Shown here: positions 24,101 to 30,328 of the stretch, piece after piece
Layout: every line of letters begins with the position of its first letter
Position numbering within the stretch: the first letter of the stretch is position 1
Assembly (NCBI GenBank): GCA_019648995.1
Contig: BLXT01007705.1
Coordinates: 2,182,936 to 2,215,620 of the forward strand
Length of the DNA: 32,685 bases
DNA from: Plakobranchus ocellatus
Lineage: Eukaryota > Mollusca > Gastropoda > Plakobranchidae
Direction of reading: 5' to 3'
Program-made: the position numbers and the translations under genes
The notes under the pieces: generated by a model
The model's database searches: none
Seen by the model: only the letters and a program-made list of their open reading frames with translations
Told to the model about the DNA's origin: nothing

Positions 24101-27100
24101 TAATCATAAAACCATAACTAACAGTGTTCAACAGTTGCCTTAAACCATACTTTACATTGCCATTAAATTCTTTTGCTTCTACCGCTCTTAGTTTGACTTT
24201 TTTCAGTTACACCATCACTAGCCTTTAAATCATTCATGGGAGGCAATTTATTTTTCAAAGGGGCATAATCCATATTTTGTACACTTTTTAAAAAACTTGG
24301 TGTTTTGAGTAGTGTTTCATGCCTATATTGTGTCTAACAATTGAAAAAATAAATAAACACATTACAGAAAGGTTCTGTGCTGTTTGTTTCAATATATCAT
24401 TCACTTTTTTCAAAAGCCTTTTCAAGAACATTATATTGCAGGCATTGCTGACCAAGTCTTAAAATTTCAAGAAAAAAATTCTGAAACTTTTAAATGAATT
24501 TTAAATCTGAGTCCAGACACTACCAAAGCCTTGGTTCCCATTTTGATAGCATAATCACATTCTCCAAAACCAGACCTTCAATTAGAAGAAAATATAAAAT
24601 GATATCATACTTCGCGAAATTATTTTCTCTAAGATAGGTAAATCATGGGAATGTAGCAAAAAACGTGAAGTCAACATTAAGGTGCTCTTGACACTAAAAT
24701 GGCTAGTTGAGATTAAAAGGAGATATATACATTAACTTCAAAATATTTTAACAAATTTTAACTCAATTAAAATTATATTACAAACTTTTAGATGCTACAA
24801 TGACACTGTGGCAATGTCAAACTCACTGCTCTTCAAGAAATCTTGATGCAAAGAATGAACATATGACATTTTAGCAGATAGAATCCGTTACTCGAAAAAA
24901 AAAAAAAAGACATGACAGAAACAAATGTGCATGTAAAAGCTACATTTAATAAAGTTCTATAAGTCAAAACAGCCTTTATGAAGCACTCAAACCCAAAAAG
25001 TTAAACTGCGATTGGTTTACATTTGGCCCCCTCACATACATTATTGCACAGTGCCTGCTAGGCCCATCATATTTAACATAATTTGCGTCATTCCACAAAT
25101 CCTTTTTAGAGATGGGAGGACTGCAGAAATATGCAGGGCAAACGTGACAGACAAAATATAATGCCTTCGAAGCCTGGAATCTAAACCATGACCCTCTGAT
25201 TGCACTAAGCCATCAGGGACACCACATTTTTTAAACACAAATGCATTTTTTTCCAATTTATGAAGAGGAACTTCTAAACCAGATCTCAAATTTCTTTTTT
25301 TTTTTTTTCAAGTCAGATGATAAACTAAAATACATAGGCTCTGCAATGTCAGAAATAAGCTATGAGGAAGAAAATGAAAAAAGAAAAAAATAAAAAAAAA
25401 AAGAGTAAAGCTCACAGAATGCAATTTCTAGCTCTAGCAATGATTTGAAATTTCAAAATGCAAACTGTAAATCATTTAGATTGGTCCTGAGACAACACAT
25501 GCAATTTGCCTCTGTTGCATCATAAATTTATAAACTGGGATTTTTGTTTTGTTTTGTTTTTTCTTTTCTTCTCTCTTTTAACTATAAATCCTTCTTCGAC
25601 CATCAGTGTAGAGAATAACTTTTGATTTTACTCTTCCTGTATATTTTTTGAGAAGATCTACCAATTTCAATTTCATGAAAAAAAAAATAATATTACATAT
25701 GCTTCAATTTAAGTTATGGAAAAAAAAAAAAACCAAAAAAAAAAAAAAAAAAAAAAAAATGTATACAAAATAAAATTCACAGATGCTAATATGAAAACTG
25801 ACGTCAAATTTTTCATCCTAATACCAATTTGAGGTTCAATGAGCCAGGCAGTATCATAAGAAAACATATTGCCATCAATATCCTAAAGTTGAGACCTTGA
25901 CACCAATTGTAAAATTACTTATCTACCAATAACTGTAGTATAACAATGTTAACCCAAAAGAGATTTAAAATTAAAATCACATTGAGTTTCTAAATTATTT
26001 ATTCTTTACAAAATTACCTTGGCTAAAACAAAACAATTTCTTCAATCCACATATTGGTTGAAAAATGCTCTATTTTATTCATTTGAAACTTTTTTCTTTT
26101 TTCCCTCATCATAAACAAAAAGAATTACTTCATCAAAACCTATCTATAGAAAGTCATTAAACATCAAGTTCACAAAGCTAATTTGATCCTTACCACTATA
26201 GCCCCTATCAAGAAAAAGATGTCATGCCACAGAAGTTCGAGTAGCAACCGCCACTGAAAATCTGGATCAGTCTGGTGGTTGTCATCATTGTGTGAAATCC
26301 TGTTCGGTTTGGAAGAGGCACAATGAGCGATGGGAAACAACTCTTTGAATTCTAAAAGTGATAGCCCTGAACCGACGACTAAACCTGAGGCTCCTATACT
26401 CAAGAATGCAGTTGTTCTGTGCAGATTAAACTGCAAGAGTTTTTGTTTGTGCCTGACGAGCTGAGCCTGGAAAGCTTCTTTGAACCAGCATATAGACTGT
26501 TGCAAGGAGTGCCGAGCTTTCAGGGGAGTGAAGGCTCTGGTGGATATTCTCTGTGATGTGTAGTGAAGAGAGGAAAAGCACAACCTCCTGCTTTGACTGG
26601 ATCTGGAAAGGAGCAAGAATAGAAGAGTTGCTTTGAAGGAAAGGATTAATAATACATCAGATAAAGTCGAACCAATTCAGAGATTTCTGTCTGTCTCTCT
26701 CTCTTTTCACAGCGACTTTTTTGTCTCTATTTTTGCTACTGCTTTTTTTTTTTTTTTTAATTGGCATAAAATAGATTTGGAAAAAACTAAAAAGCACATG
26801 CAGTTTTATGGAAACTTTTTATTCATATCTTATAAATGTTTCTTTTGTTGACCTAGAAGTAGTGGAGCTCAACTGTTTTACTCTCTTCATTTTGATTCTT
26901 AAAGTATCTCCTTTACAGTTCTTAGTCTCTCACTTTCCTCTTCTTGCTCATTGAAATACTCTTTTGAGTCCATAAGTTGCAGATTGCACAAAAACCAAAC
27001 CTGTGCAAAATTAATTGACCATCTCAAAAAGCATGCTTGTCAAATCCTTTAAGCACATGGAGGTTTTTGTAAAATTCAATGCAACATTATAATAGAAAGC

Positions 27101-30100
27101 AAAAAGGAGCCTTATTTGTATTGTGCAACCCTTTACAAGTGAAAAGCTTCAGACCCTAATATTACAAAGAGAGTACACACACTATTTTTGTGTGATAATA
27201 GATTAAAACCACACATAATCACACTTTAGTGTCAAATAAAGGATTTCACAATCATCCGCATTCTTTTATGTTCAATGCATTTAAAATTCCCACCTTTTTT
27301 TTAGATATCACTGACTGATTTTGTTCTTAATAACTTCAGTTATTATTACCAACAATGTTTGTGTCTGTCAAAACAAACAAAATTGATAAAAACATAATTT
27401 CTAGGGGAACAAAATGCCTTCAAAGGTTCACATGTCAACAAACATGTTTCCCAGTTGAACTGCATGCAAACTAAACTCTAGGTCAGGGCCCTCAGTATTT
27501 TCTAGACCTCTGAATATCTGCAGTACCTGAGAGCTTTCTTGGCAAAGAATGGTTTAAAATGTTTAAGAAAGTCACAACAATTAAGAGAGAATTAAGAATG
27601 CAGGTTGAAAATCCTCTCAAATAAAAAAAAAACACAATAGGAATATCTTGATCTTGATGTGGCCCAGAGGAGCCAAAAAGGATTTTTCACGAATTTAAAG
27701 CATTTTTTAGGCCTCTCCTGGCTACCAGCAGAATTTACTGTTGTATAAAATATTTAAAAAACCCATTTTTCAATTAATAAATAAACATTTTTTTCACTTT
27801 TAGTTTTGCTTGCCGCACATTTTTTCCACGGACCAATTAAAATTTCTGTGTGGAATTTTTTTTTCATTTTCCATGGAAACCCGCGGACAATTTGCATGCT
27901 TGTATACTCCATCTGCTTTCCATTTTTAGCACAATTCTCAAAAAATGTCTACATGGTATGTGGGGTAAAAATCGTTGTAATCTTCAAAGATGGCAGCTTT
28001 ATTCACTATTAAACAACAAGCCAAACAGCTATAAATTTGTATAGGGACATGTATTTTGAAGTAAATGCAGTGACTTCTTGATATCAATTCAAAGGACACC
28101 CCCCACACCTCATCCCCTTTTCCTCTTACTGGCCTCATTCCATATCATTTTCATTAGATCAGATACACCAGTTTCTAGTGCAATAAGGAGACATGAGTAT
28201 GACGAGTGTTGGTAAGAGCTGTTTTTCCTTACAAAATCAACAAAGCGATATGTCAAAAATTTTCAGCTTCTTTTCATTGTGCATGATCAATAGACTTCTT
28301 GTTTTAGATATACAATGACAGGCTGATAATTAAATTCCGTTTGTTAATAACTCAGTCAATTTTTGTCACATCGGCCTAAAATTTCATACACATACTCTCA
28401 AACCATTTTTCTAAGTTTAACTAGAACAACAAGTTTGTGTGATGTCATTTGTACTCATAATGCAGTGACACGCTACACGTGATAGGCTAGCCATGTTTAT
28501 GAGACAATGGCTGATGACCTTCTCATCAAACAGCGCTCTGTTATCAAGTTTTTGGCAACTGAGGGATGTTCTGCTGCAAACATTCATGCAATAATGAAGA
28601 TAGTTTATAGTGAAATGTGCATTTCAGACTGTGCAGTTCGCAAATGGGTGAGAATTTTTAAAGGGGAAGACCCCAGAGAGACAATCCTGCGTGATCGAAA
28701 GTGTTTGGGTAGGCCTCTTTCCCCATTGGACACGGCTCATCGAGAGAAAGTTGACTGCATGATTAGAGCAAATCGAAGGGTCAAACAAAAGGAAATTGCC
28801 AATGAAGAAGGCATTTCGAAAGAACAAGTGCACCATATCGTCACAACTGAACTGGGTTACCGAAAAGTCTCTGCCCGTTGGGTCCCAAGACAGCTCACTG
28901 TAGAGATGAAAGCGCAGAGAAAGGACATGTGTACTCAACTCTTAGAGTGTTACAATGCAGAAGGAAAAGCATTTCTGCAACGCATTCTGACTGGAGACGA
29001 ATCCTGGGTCCACCACTACGATCCAGAATGTAAAGCCCAATCGATGGAGTACAGACACAAAACTTCTCCAAGTCCAAGGAAGTTCAAGGGTGTTGCCTTT
29101 GCAACAAAAGTCTTGTTCACCTTTTTCTGGGACATGGAGGGAGTGGTCCACATGAAATTTCTGAAACAAGGGCAAACTGTGAACTCTGAGTGATATATTT
29201 CAACACTCCGAGCTCTCAAACTCAGACGTGTTCAGCGCGATAAGGACTCAATCCTGCAAAACAACAATGCGCGCCTGCACACCAGCCGCCAAACTCAGGA
29301 TGCCTTAAGGCAGCTGGAACTTACGACCCTACTGCACCCTGCATACAGCTCCGATCTTGCCCCCTCTGACTATTACTTGTTTCTCCAACTCAAGAAGTAC
29401 CTGAAGGGCCATCACTATGACAATGATGAGGAAGTTATCGCAGATGTTCACAGATGGTGCCGTGGACAGTTGTCTGAATTCTTTGCTGACGGCATGCACC
29501 AATTAGTGAAACATTGGAGACTGTGTATTGATCACGACGGTGACTACGTTGAAAAATAGAGTGCTAAGTATGTAGCTGAGATATTAAGCTTTCGTTTGAC
29601 GTATGGTTTATGTATATGCTGTGAAAAATTTTAAAGTTATGATTTAACTTAATTATCAACCTGCCCTCGAATTTGCAAGGCAGTTTGGGCCACTTTGGCT
29701 GAAGCATCCTAATATTCCCGATTAAATGAGGTAACTTCAGCTGTATTGCTTACAAATATAACAGAAGAAGCAGAGAGCAGGGATAGAACCTAGAATGACA
29801 CTGACTTACTCATATACGAATGAGAGCATCAACTGGGCTAATGTGTCACTTGGTGATAAGAGCAATTTTTATGTCTAAGTATGGTGCCAAAAAATTCTTG
29901 CTCTGCCGAATTTGCATTTTTTTTAGTCAAGAATTAGGCTAGGCACAAATCAAACAAATTCTATCCTCTCTGATATTACTATTCGACAAATTGTAAAGAT
30001 ATTTATCTTATGTAGGGAAAAAATAAACCAAAATGTGGTAGATCTAGATCTAGATGTAGAGTTGTATGTTCAACAGACCTTGATTACACCCATTTCATGC

Positions 30101-30328
30101 CATCCTCATCTTATGGGAAGCTAGATCTAGATTTAGATCTTAATGAGGAATGCTGTGAAAGAATATTTTTAAAGCTTTGATTCTATTACAAATGTACATC
30201 AAGATCTAGATTAGATAGACTAGAGATCTAGATCTAGATCTAGGCTATTTTAGTATTTACAACGCTAAATAAAATACTTACATCGATGATGAGTTTGGTA
30301 AAACAAAACACCGAGTGTGTAAAGCATT
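3011..30328 (-). CDS. ABCB8: ABCB8-type mitochondrial half ABC transporter, whole gene (16 coding exons)
   Basis: Joining sixteen exons (listed separately) gives 724 codons plus TAA, close to the roughly 720-735 residues of vertebrate ABCB8. All introns are GT-AG and all phases agree. The first 57 residues contain no Asp or Glu and are rich in Arg/Ser, as expected of a mitochondrial presequence. Hydrophobic segments lie near residues 79-99, 143-168, 201-222, 285-319, 381-408 and 413-428. The nucleotide-binding domain shows Walker A GLSGGGKS (512-519, Lys518), Q-loop Gln561, signature VSGGQ (617-621), Walker B ILILDE (637-642, Asp641/Glu642), D-loop SALD (645-648) and H-loop His673. The GGGK Walker A, the [14 protein letters not shown] segment and [12 protein letters not shown] point to ABCB8 rather than ABCB10. 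The family sits in the inner mitochondrial membrane as a dimer and is linked to iron/Fe-S export and to mitoKATP activity; those roles are family knowledge, not seen here. No frameshift or internal stop was found. Confidence 0.93.
3104..4587 (-). other. Intron 15, with a pyrimidine-rich tract
   Basis: GT-AG intron between exons 15 and 16. From about 4030 to 4460 the plus strand is strongly CT-rich, broken by a run of 18 C (4239-4256) and three N. Frames read through this tract on either strand are low-complexity artefacts. Confidence 0.7.
4239..4259. repeat. Poly-C run ending in a 3-base assembly gap
   Basis: Eighteen consecutive C are followed by NNN (4257-4259). The true length of the homopolymer is unknown; this is where sequencing or assembly failed. 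Confidence 0.9.
4588..4676 (-). CDS. ABCB8: ABCB8 exon 15 (H-loop)
   Basis: Two bases of Gly665 then 29 codons [29 protein letters not shown]. It carries the H-loop histidine (IAHRLS, His673) needed for ATP hydrolysis in this superfamily. The acceptor is tatacactgcag and the donor gtgaga. It ends in phase 0. Confidence 0.95.
4903..4961 (-). CDS. ABCB8: ABCB8 exon 14 (D-loop, 59 bp)
   Basis: One base of Ser645, 19 codons [19 protein letters not shown], then one base of Gly665. It completes the SALD D-loop and the helix after Walker B. The acceptor is tttcacccag and the donor gtaggt. A second possible donor four bases downstream (gtatca) would shift the frame and does not fit exon 15. Confidence 0.93.
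5425..5603 (-). CDS. ABCB8: ABCB8 exon 13 (signature and Walker B)
   Basis: 59 codons plus two bases of Ser645. It contains the helical subdomain ([22 protein letters not shown]), the ABC signature VSGGQKQR at 617-624 and Walker B ILILDE at 637-642. The first signature residue is Val where most family members have Leu; this is a tolerated position. The acceptor is ctctctag and the donor gtaaat. Confidence 0.97.
5904..5975 (-). CDS. ABCB8: ABCB8 exon 12 (short, 72 bp)
   Basis: 24 codons [24 protein letters not shown], phase 0 both ends (562-585). It continues the Q-loop region of the nucleotide-binding domain. The acceptor is tcattccag preceded by a long T-run (poly-A on the plus strand at 5984-6005); the donor is gttagt. 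Confidence 0.95.
6793..7002 (-). CDS. ABCB8: ABCB8 exon 11 (Walker A, Q-loop)
   Basis: 70 codons, phase 0 both ends (492-561). It carries Walker A GLSGGGKS with Lys518, the ERFYDV segment, [20 protein letters not shown] and GFITQ ending at the Q-loop Gln561. The acceptor is tttcttgcag and the donor gtgagc. The exon boundary right after the Q-loop fits exon 12, which opens with EPVLF. Confidence 0.97.
7495..8583 (-). repeat. About 146-bp tandem array carrying copies of the exon 10 3' end and donor
   Basis: The copies are anchored by gcttcctgcctgggtaag-like cores starting at 7591, 7737, 7883, 8027, 8150, 8273, 8419 and finally 8564, the last being the real exon 10 end. Spacings are 146, 146, 144, 123, 123, 146 and 145; the 123-bp units lack a short internal block (the atcctcaatttacg segment). 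A partial unit starts near 7495. The shared part of the exon is 8562-8583, after which unit and exon diverge. On the gene strand the copies at 7883, 8027, 8150, 8273 and 8419 keep CAG followed by gtacaa, while the copies at 7591 and 7737 read CAG followed by atacaa and so have lost the GT. Confidence 0.93.
8562..8678 (-). CDS. ABCB8: ABCB8 exon 10
   Basis: 39 codons, phase 0 both ends (453-491): [20 protein letters not shown] then [19 protein letters not shown]. This is the start of the nucleotide-binding domain, including the aromatic A-loop Tyr in FSYPGR. The acceptor is cttatttcag and the donor gtacaa. The last 22 bases and the donor are repeated up to seven times downstream in intron 10. 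Read-through into the intron meets a stop after two codons. Confidence 0.96.
8679..8889 (-). other. Intron 9, upstream part, unremarkable
   Basis: AT-rich intronic DNA next to the exon 10 acceptor; no feature recognised. Intron 9 as a whole spans 8679-12882 and its other parts are listed separately. Confidence 0.5.
8890..9513 (+). mobile_element. LTR-like module (possible solo LTR) in intron 9
   Basis: In the plus direction the stretch begins TGTTATTG, has a TATA box (tataaata, 9158-9165), a purine-rich transcribed leader and an AATAAA (9422-9427), and can be ended at CCTACA (9513). TGT...ACA ends with an internal TATA box and poly(A) signal about 260 bp apart is the organisation of a retrotransposon LTR. 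I found no convincing target-site duplication, and no gag or pol lies beside it, so the boundaries are tentative. It could instead be a promoter and short transcription unit antisense to ABCB8. Confidence 0.4.
9209..9298 (+). repeat. Three copies of a 29-31 bp tandem repeat just downstream of the TATA box
   Basis: Units start gagtacgcagagagttcat (about 9209), gagtaggcagagagttcac (9240) and gagtaggcagagagttcac (9269). They sit 45-130 bp after the TATA box of the LTR-like module, in its would-be R/U5 leader. Confidence 0.8.
9514..11756. other. Intron 9, middle part, with diverged duplications
   Basis: Near 9560-9600 two to three copies of an AACCGAAAA-CGGCT motif occur. Near 9628-9670 and 10305-10350 two diverged direct copies share tctcctttatt..cttatt-aat-gcg..aaaccaaaa. 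Around 10030-10130 a roughly 52-bp unit (acttcag-a-ggaaaactta) is duplicated. They look like decayed repeats of unknown family. No gene is seen; the 84-codon frame at 11445-11699 has no recognisable content. Confidence 0.45.
11757..12292. repeat. 31-bp satellite array interrupted by an assembly gap
   Basis: A near-identical 31-bp unit (core ggcggaactgaccatagcat) is repeated on both sides of a gap. One unit near 11850 carries an extra 10-bp partial copy. The array true length is unknown. Repeat-encoded frames occur on the minus strand but each closes on a TGA within the repeat period, so there is no sign of a repetitive protein. Confidence 0.95.
11949..12193. other. Assembly gap (245 N)
   Basis: A run of N inside the 31-bp satellite; probably collapsed repeat. 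Its size may be an estimate. Confidence 0.98.
12293..12882 (-). other. Intron 9, start (next to exon 9 donor), unremarkable
   Basis: AT-rich intron sequence up to the exon 9 donor. No repeats, RNA genes or coding sequence recognised. Confidence 0.5.
12883..12955 (-). CDS. ABCB8: ABCB8 exon 9 (short, 73 bp)
   Basis: One base of Arg428 then 24 codons [24 protein letters not shown], phase 0 at its end. This is the signature linker between TM6 and the nucleotide-binding domain of ABCB8 (vertebrate form GQVVRGLSAGARVFE). The acceptor is ctctttacaag and the donor gtaagt, a full consensus. Recognised from the sequence and confirmed by phase. Confidence 0.95.
12956..13647 (-). other. Intron 8
   Basis: GT-AG intron between exons 8 and 9. 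Its first 100 bases on the gene strand are the (CT)n tract listed separately; the rest is AT-rich with no recognised element. Confidence 0.6.
13544..13636. repeat. (GA)n/(GATA)n microsatellite beside the exon 8 donor
   Basis: The purine repeat on the plus strand reads as a (CT)n/(CTAT)n pyrimidine tract in the ABCB8 transcript, starting 11 bases past the end of exon 8. The Ser/Leu run at the end of the open frame over exon 8 comes from [11 protein letters not shown] this tract and is not protein. Confidence 0.92.
13648..13753 (-). CDS. ABCB8: ABCB8 exon 8
   Basis: 106 bp covering Gly393 to Arg428 (split codon at each end): [14 protein letters not shown] (TM5 end), [19 protein letters not shown] (loop and TM6). 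The acceptor is tgtattccag and the donor gtttga. Only 11 bases past the exon the intron turns into a long pyrimidine-rich (CT)n tract on the transcribed strand, a possible influence on donor use. Confidence 0.95.
13754..14429 (-). other. Intron 7, with an unexplained GC-richer patch
   Basis: GT-AG intron. From about 13960 to 14215 the sequence is less AT-rich than the rest and has a 74-codon plus-strand frame (13962-14186). The frame shows no domain I recognise, and it lacks neighbouring exons. It may be a decayed repeat. Confidence 0.4.
14430..14527 (-). CDS. ABCB8: ABCB8 exon 7
   Basis: 98 bp: the last base of Glu360, then 32 codons [20 protein letters not shown] and [12 protein letters not shown], then one base of Gly393. 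It matches the cytosolic helix and entry into TM5 of the family. The acceptor is actgcttag and the donor gtttgt. Too short to appear as an independent open frame; assigned by phase and by position between exons 6 and 8. Confidence 0.92.
14528..15165 (-). other. Intron 6
   Basis: AT-rich intron between exons 6 and 7, with short homopolymers near 14680. Nothing else recognised. Confidence 0.55.
15166..15392 (-). CDS. ABCB8: ABCB8 exon 6
   Basis: Residues 285-359 plus two bases of Glu360. It holds TM3 and TM4 ([13 protein letters not shown], then [14 protein letters not shown]), the second coupling helix region and the conserved [19 protein letters not shown] block. The acceptor is actcctcag and the donor gtgaga. 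Two open frames on the plus strand and in another minus frame overlap this exon and are not genes. Confidence 0.96.
15393..16736 (-). other. Intron 5
   Basis: Intron between exons 5 and 6. It contains a 12-bp inverted repeat (agtgcaagagaa near 16104 and ttctcttgcact near 16169) and the perfect hairpin listed separately. The remaining open frames have no coding character. Confidence 0.55.
16597..16618. repeat. Perfect 9-bp stem, 4-base loop hairpin
   Basis: gctgggtct, taag, agacccagc. It lies about 120 bases past the exon 5 donor in the direction of ABCB8 transcription. It could form in the pre-mRNA from either strand. Confidence 0.85.
16737..16812 (-). CDS. ABCB8: ABCB8 exon 5 (short, 76 bp)
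   Basis: Found by looking for the conserved block that follows the VDR loop. After acceptor tttttacacag, one base completes Arg259, then [20 protein letters not shown] and KAATQ, followed by donor gtgagg (16731-16736). It is the expected 25-residue segment of ABCB8 between TM2 and TM3, and its phase matches both neighbours exactly. An open frame on the opposite strand over this spot (16630-16854) is only its shadow. Confidence 0.95.
16813..18763 (-). other. Intron 4, part next to exon 5, unremarkable
   Basis: AT-rich DNA with A/T homopolymers. Several 60-80 codon frames occur but none has recognisable content. Intron 4 as a whole spans 16813-20867. Confidence 0.5.
18764..20107. mobile_element. 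Candidate non-autonomous DNA transposon with TAACTCACTTGC ends
   Basis: An inverted pair, TAACTCACTTGC at 18771-18782 and GCAAGTGAGTTA at 20091-20102, each flanked outside by acgt- and inside by -RAC, spans about 1.34 kb with no coding sequence. A second pair of related ends lies at 19416-19425 (TAACTCACTT) and 20723-20734 (GCAAGTGAGTTA). The copies suggest nested or overlapping members of one family. Which end belongs to which element is unresolved. Confidence 0.4.
19985..20085. repeat. Cluster of TCCCGT/ACGGGA inverted repeats
   Basis: Within 100 bp there are tacggga and tcccgta arms around attaaagttga-like loops, then tcccgt-aggtgtc-acggga, then a further tcccgt. It sits just inside the right end of the inverted-repeat element and probably forms its subterminal hairpins. 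Confidence 0.6.
20239..20651 (+). mobile_element. 5'-truncated LINE insertion with 11-bp target-site duplication
   Basis: Direct repeats atagagcggaa at 20239-20249 and 20641-20651 bracket 391 bp that hold the 3' end of a non-LTR retrotransposon reading frame and a (TGA)n tail. Truncation at the 5' end, a microsatellite tail and a duplicated target site are hallmarks of target-primed reverse transcription. It lies in intron 4, antisense to ABCB8. Confidence 0.85.
20250..20626 (+). pseudogene. C-terminal remnant of a non-LTR retrotransposon reverse transcriptase ORF
   Basis: The open frame reads [20 protein letters not shown] at its start, before any possible initiator of its own, and ends in TGA. 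The [37 protein letters not shown] and LATWLG motifs are typical of the region after the RT domain in LINE polymerases widespread in invertebrates. The RT and endonuclease domains are missing. The stop codon is the first unit of the (TGA)n tail. The clade (RTE- or CR1-like) cannot be fixed from this end. Confidence 0.85.
20652..20867 (-). other. Intron 4, part next to the exon 4 donor
   Basis: Contains the right end of the inverted-repeat family (20723-20734) and then plain intron up to the exon 4 donor. Confidence 0.5.
20868..21013 (-). CDS. ABCB8: ABCB8 exon 4
   Basis: Residues 211-258 plus two bases of Arg259. It encodes TM2 ([11 protein letters not shown]), the first intracellular coupling region ([20 protein letters not shown]) and the HKTGILVDR loop typical of ABCB half transporters. 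The acceptor is ccctgacag and the donor gtattc. The acceptor junction is itself repeated in the neighbouring intron 3 array. Confidence 0.95.
21014..22125 (-). repeat. Intron 3 tandem array related to the exon 4 acceptor junction
   Basis: Six exact-register 60-bp units start at 21197, 21257, 21317, 21377, 21437 and 21497 (core tcactgaatatcagggtagt). More diverged units lie at about 21047-21196 and 21965-22125. A unit at 22022-22047 has ctgaatgtcag, five bases, then tctgtcaggg. The true exon 4 junction (20997-21022) has the same two blocks with the same five-base spacing. The array therefore seems to descend from, or share ancestry with, the splice-acceptor junction. Confidence 0.88.
21533..21945. 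mobile_element. MITE-like insertion splitting the 60-bp array
   Basis: A 60-bp unit breaks at ggtatat and resumes at atataagatcatctaaag. Between them lie about 400 bp with inverted ends: ttgccaaaaggtgg at 21541-21554 and ccacgttttggcaa at 21918-21931 (one mismatch in the stem). Both ends are preceded by tatatga-like sequence. No coding capacity. Flanking TA repeats fit a TA-type target but blur the exact ends. Confidence 0.75.
22126..22463 (-). other. Intron 3, part next to the exon 3 donor
   Basis: AT-rich intron sequence with an A-rich run near 22420-22440. Nothing else recognised. Confidence 0.5.
22464..22637 (-). CDS. ABCB8: ABCB8 exon 3
   Basis: 58 codons, phase 0 at both ends (residues 153-210). 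It completes TM1 and the family-typical [14 protein letters not shown] segment, then a linker and the start of TM2 ([10 protein letters not shown]). The acceptor cag lies at 22638-22640 and the donor gtttca at 22458-22463. Confidence 0.95.
22638..26193 (-). other. Intron 2, mostly featureless
   Basis: AT-rich GT-AG intron. Low-complexity A/T runs occur at 23309-23350, 24895-24909, 25296-25309 and 25719-25759. Apart from the tRNA-like relic listed separately I see no gene or clear mobile element. Confidence 0.6.
25176..25212 (-). mobile_element. Possible tRNA-derived SINE relic
   Basis: On the minus strand TGGCTTAGTGC (box A-like, 25202-25212) is followed by caatcagagggtca and GGTTTAGATTCC (box B-like, 25176-25187). 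This resembles a tRNA gene with its D-arm to anticodon-arm portion shortened: the box spacing is about 15 bases, well below that of a working Pol III promoter. The surrounding 200 bp may be the SINE body. Confidence 0.3.
26194..26602 (-). CDS. ABCB8: ABCB8 exon 2 (presequence, pre-TMD and start of TM1)
   Basis: Residues 17-152. The acceptor is a pyrimidine-rich tract ending ctttccag just above 26602; the donor gtaagg lies at 26188-26193. Contents are the Arg/Ser-rich targeting region, a hydrophobic stretch (79-99) followed by a polar linker, then [23 protein letters not shown], which aligns with the family segment leading into the first core TM helix. The frame can be read upstream to a TTG at 26616, but that TTG lies inside the polypyrimidine tract and is not a credible start. 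Confidence 0.9.
26603..28312 (-). other. Intron 1, part next to exon 2
   Basis: AT-rich intron. The polypyrimidine tract of the exon 2 acceptor lies at 26603-26640. No other gene is seen; the open frames at 26633-26851 and 27806-28138 have no coding character. Confidence 0.55.
28313..29669 (+). mobile_element. Nearly complete mariner (Tc1/mariner) transposon
   Basis: About 1357 bp, the usual size of a mariner. Imperfect terminal inverted repeats: caatgacaggctgataatta at the left (28313-28332), and the right end (taattatcaacctgccctcg, 29650-29669) is its near-complement. A TA lies immediately left (28311-28312); the right flank is AA, so one side of the TA duplication has decayed. The single reading frame inside is a defective transposase. 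It sits in ABCB8 intron 1, antisense to the host gene. Confidence 0.9.
28507..29559 (+). pseudogene. Mariner transposase, inactivated
   Basis: Read through one stop, the frame has 350 codons, close to the usual 345 or so. N-terminal helix-turn-helix region (about 1-115), the linker motif WVPRQLT (125-131, usual WVPHEL-type) and the first catalytic Asp in LTGDESW (Asp164) are present. A TGA at 29191-29193 (codon 229) replaces a sense codon after QGQTVNSE. The second catalytic position, normally Asp before NAR, is Asn (codon 253, AAC at 29263-29265). The third Asp (codon 288, in LAPSD) is intact, with 34 residues between positions two and three, as in DD34D mariners. Frame is otherwise unbroken. 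Two independent lesions mean no active product. Confidence 0.93.
29670..30281 (-). other. Intron 1, part next to exon 1, with TCTAGA repeats
   Basis: Between the mariner and the exon 1 donor. Clusters of the palindromic hexamer TCTAGA/AGATCT occur at 30039-30058, 30121-30140 and 30200-30244. No gene seen. Confidence 0.6.
30282..30328 (-). CDS. ABCB8: ABCB8 exon 1 (start codon exon)
   Basis: Exon 2 has no ATG anywhere, so a separate start exon is required, ending in phase 2. Here an ATG with A at -3 and an in-frame TGA two codons upstream opens [15 protein letters not shown] plus AT, followed by a strong donor gtaagt (30276-30281). Joined to exon 2 the split codon reads ATA (Ile16) and the frame continues as [11 protein letters not shown]. 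Phase, donor, upstream stop and acidic-free composition all fit a targeting peptide. It is too short for a homology check by eye, so this is a well-supported prediction and not a certainty. Confidence 0.68.

Noticed and set aside
25041..25289. 82-codon minus-strand frame in intron 2
   Set aside because: Runs across the tRNA-like relic and shows no protein signature.
26603..26616. Start of ABCB8 at the TTG at 26616
   Set aside because: It is not ATG, and it falls within a pyrimidine tract ending in cag that forms a good splice acceptor for exon 2. A phase-matched start exon exists at 30282-30328.
28624..29219. Several minus-strand frames over the mariner
   Set aside because: Shadows of the plus-strand transposase.
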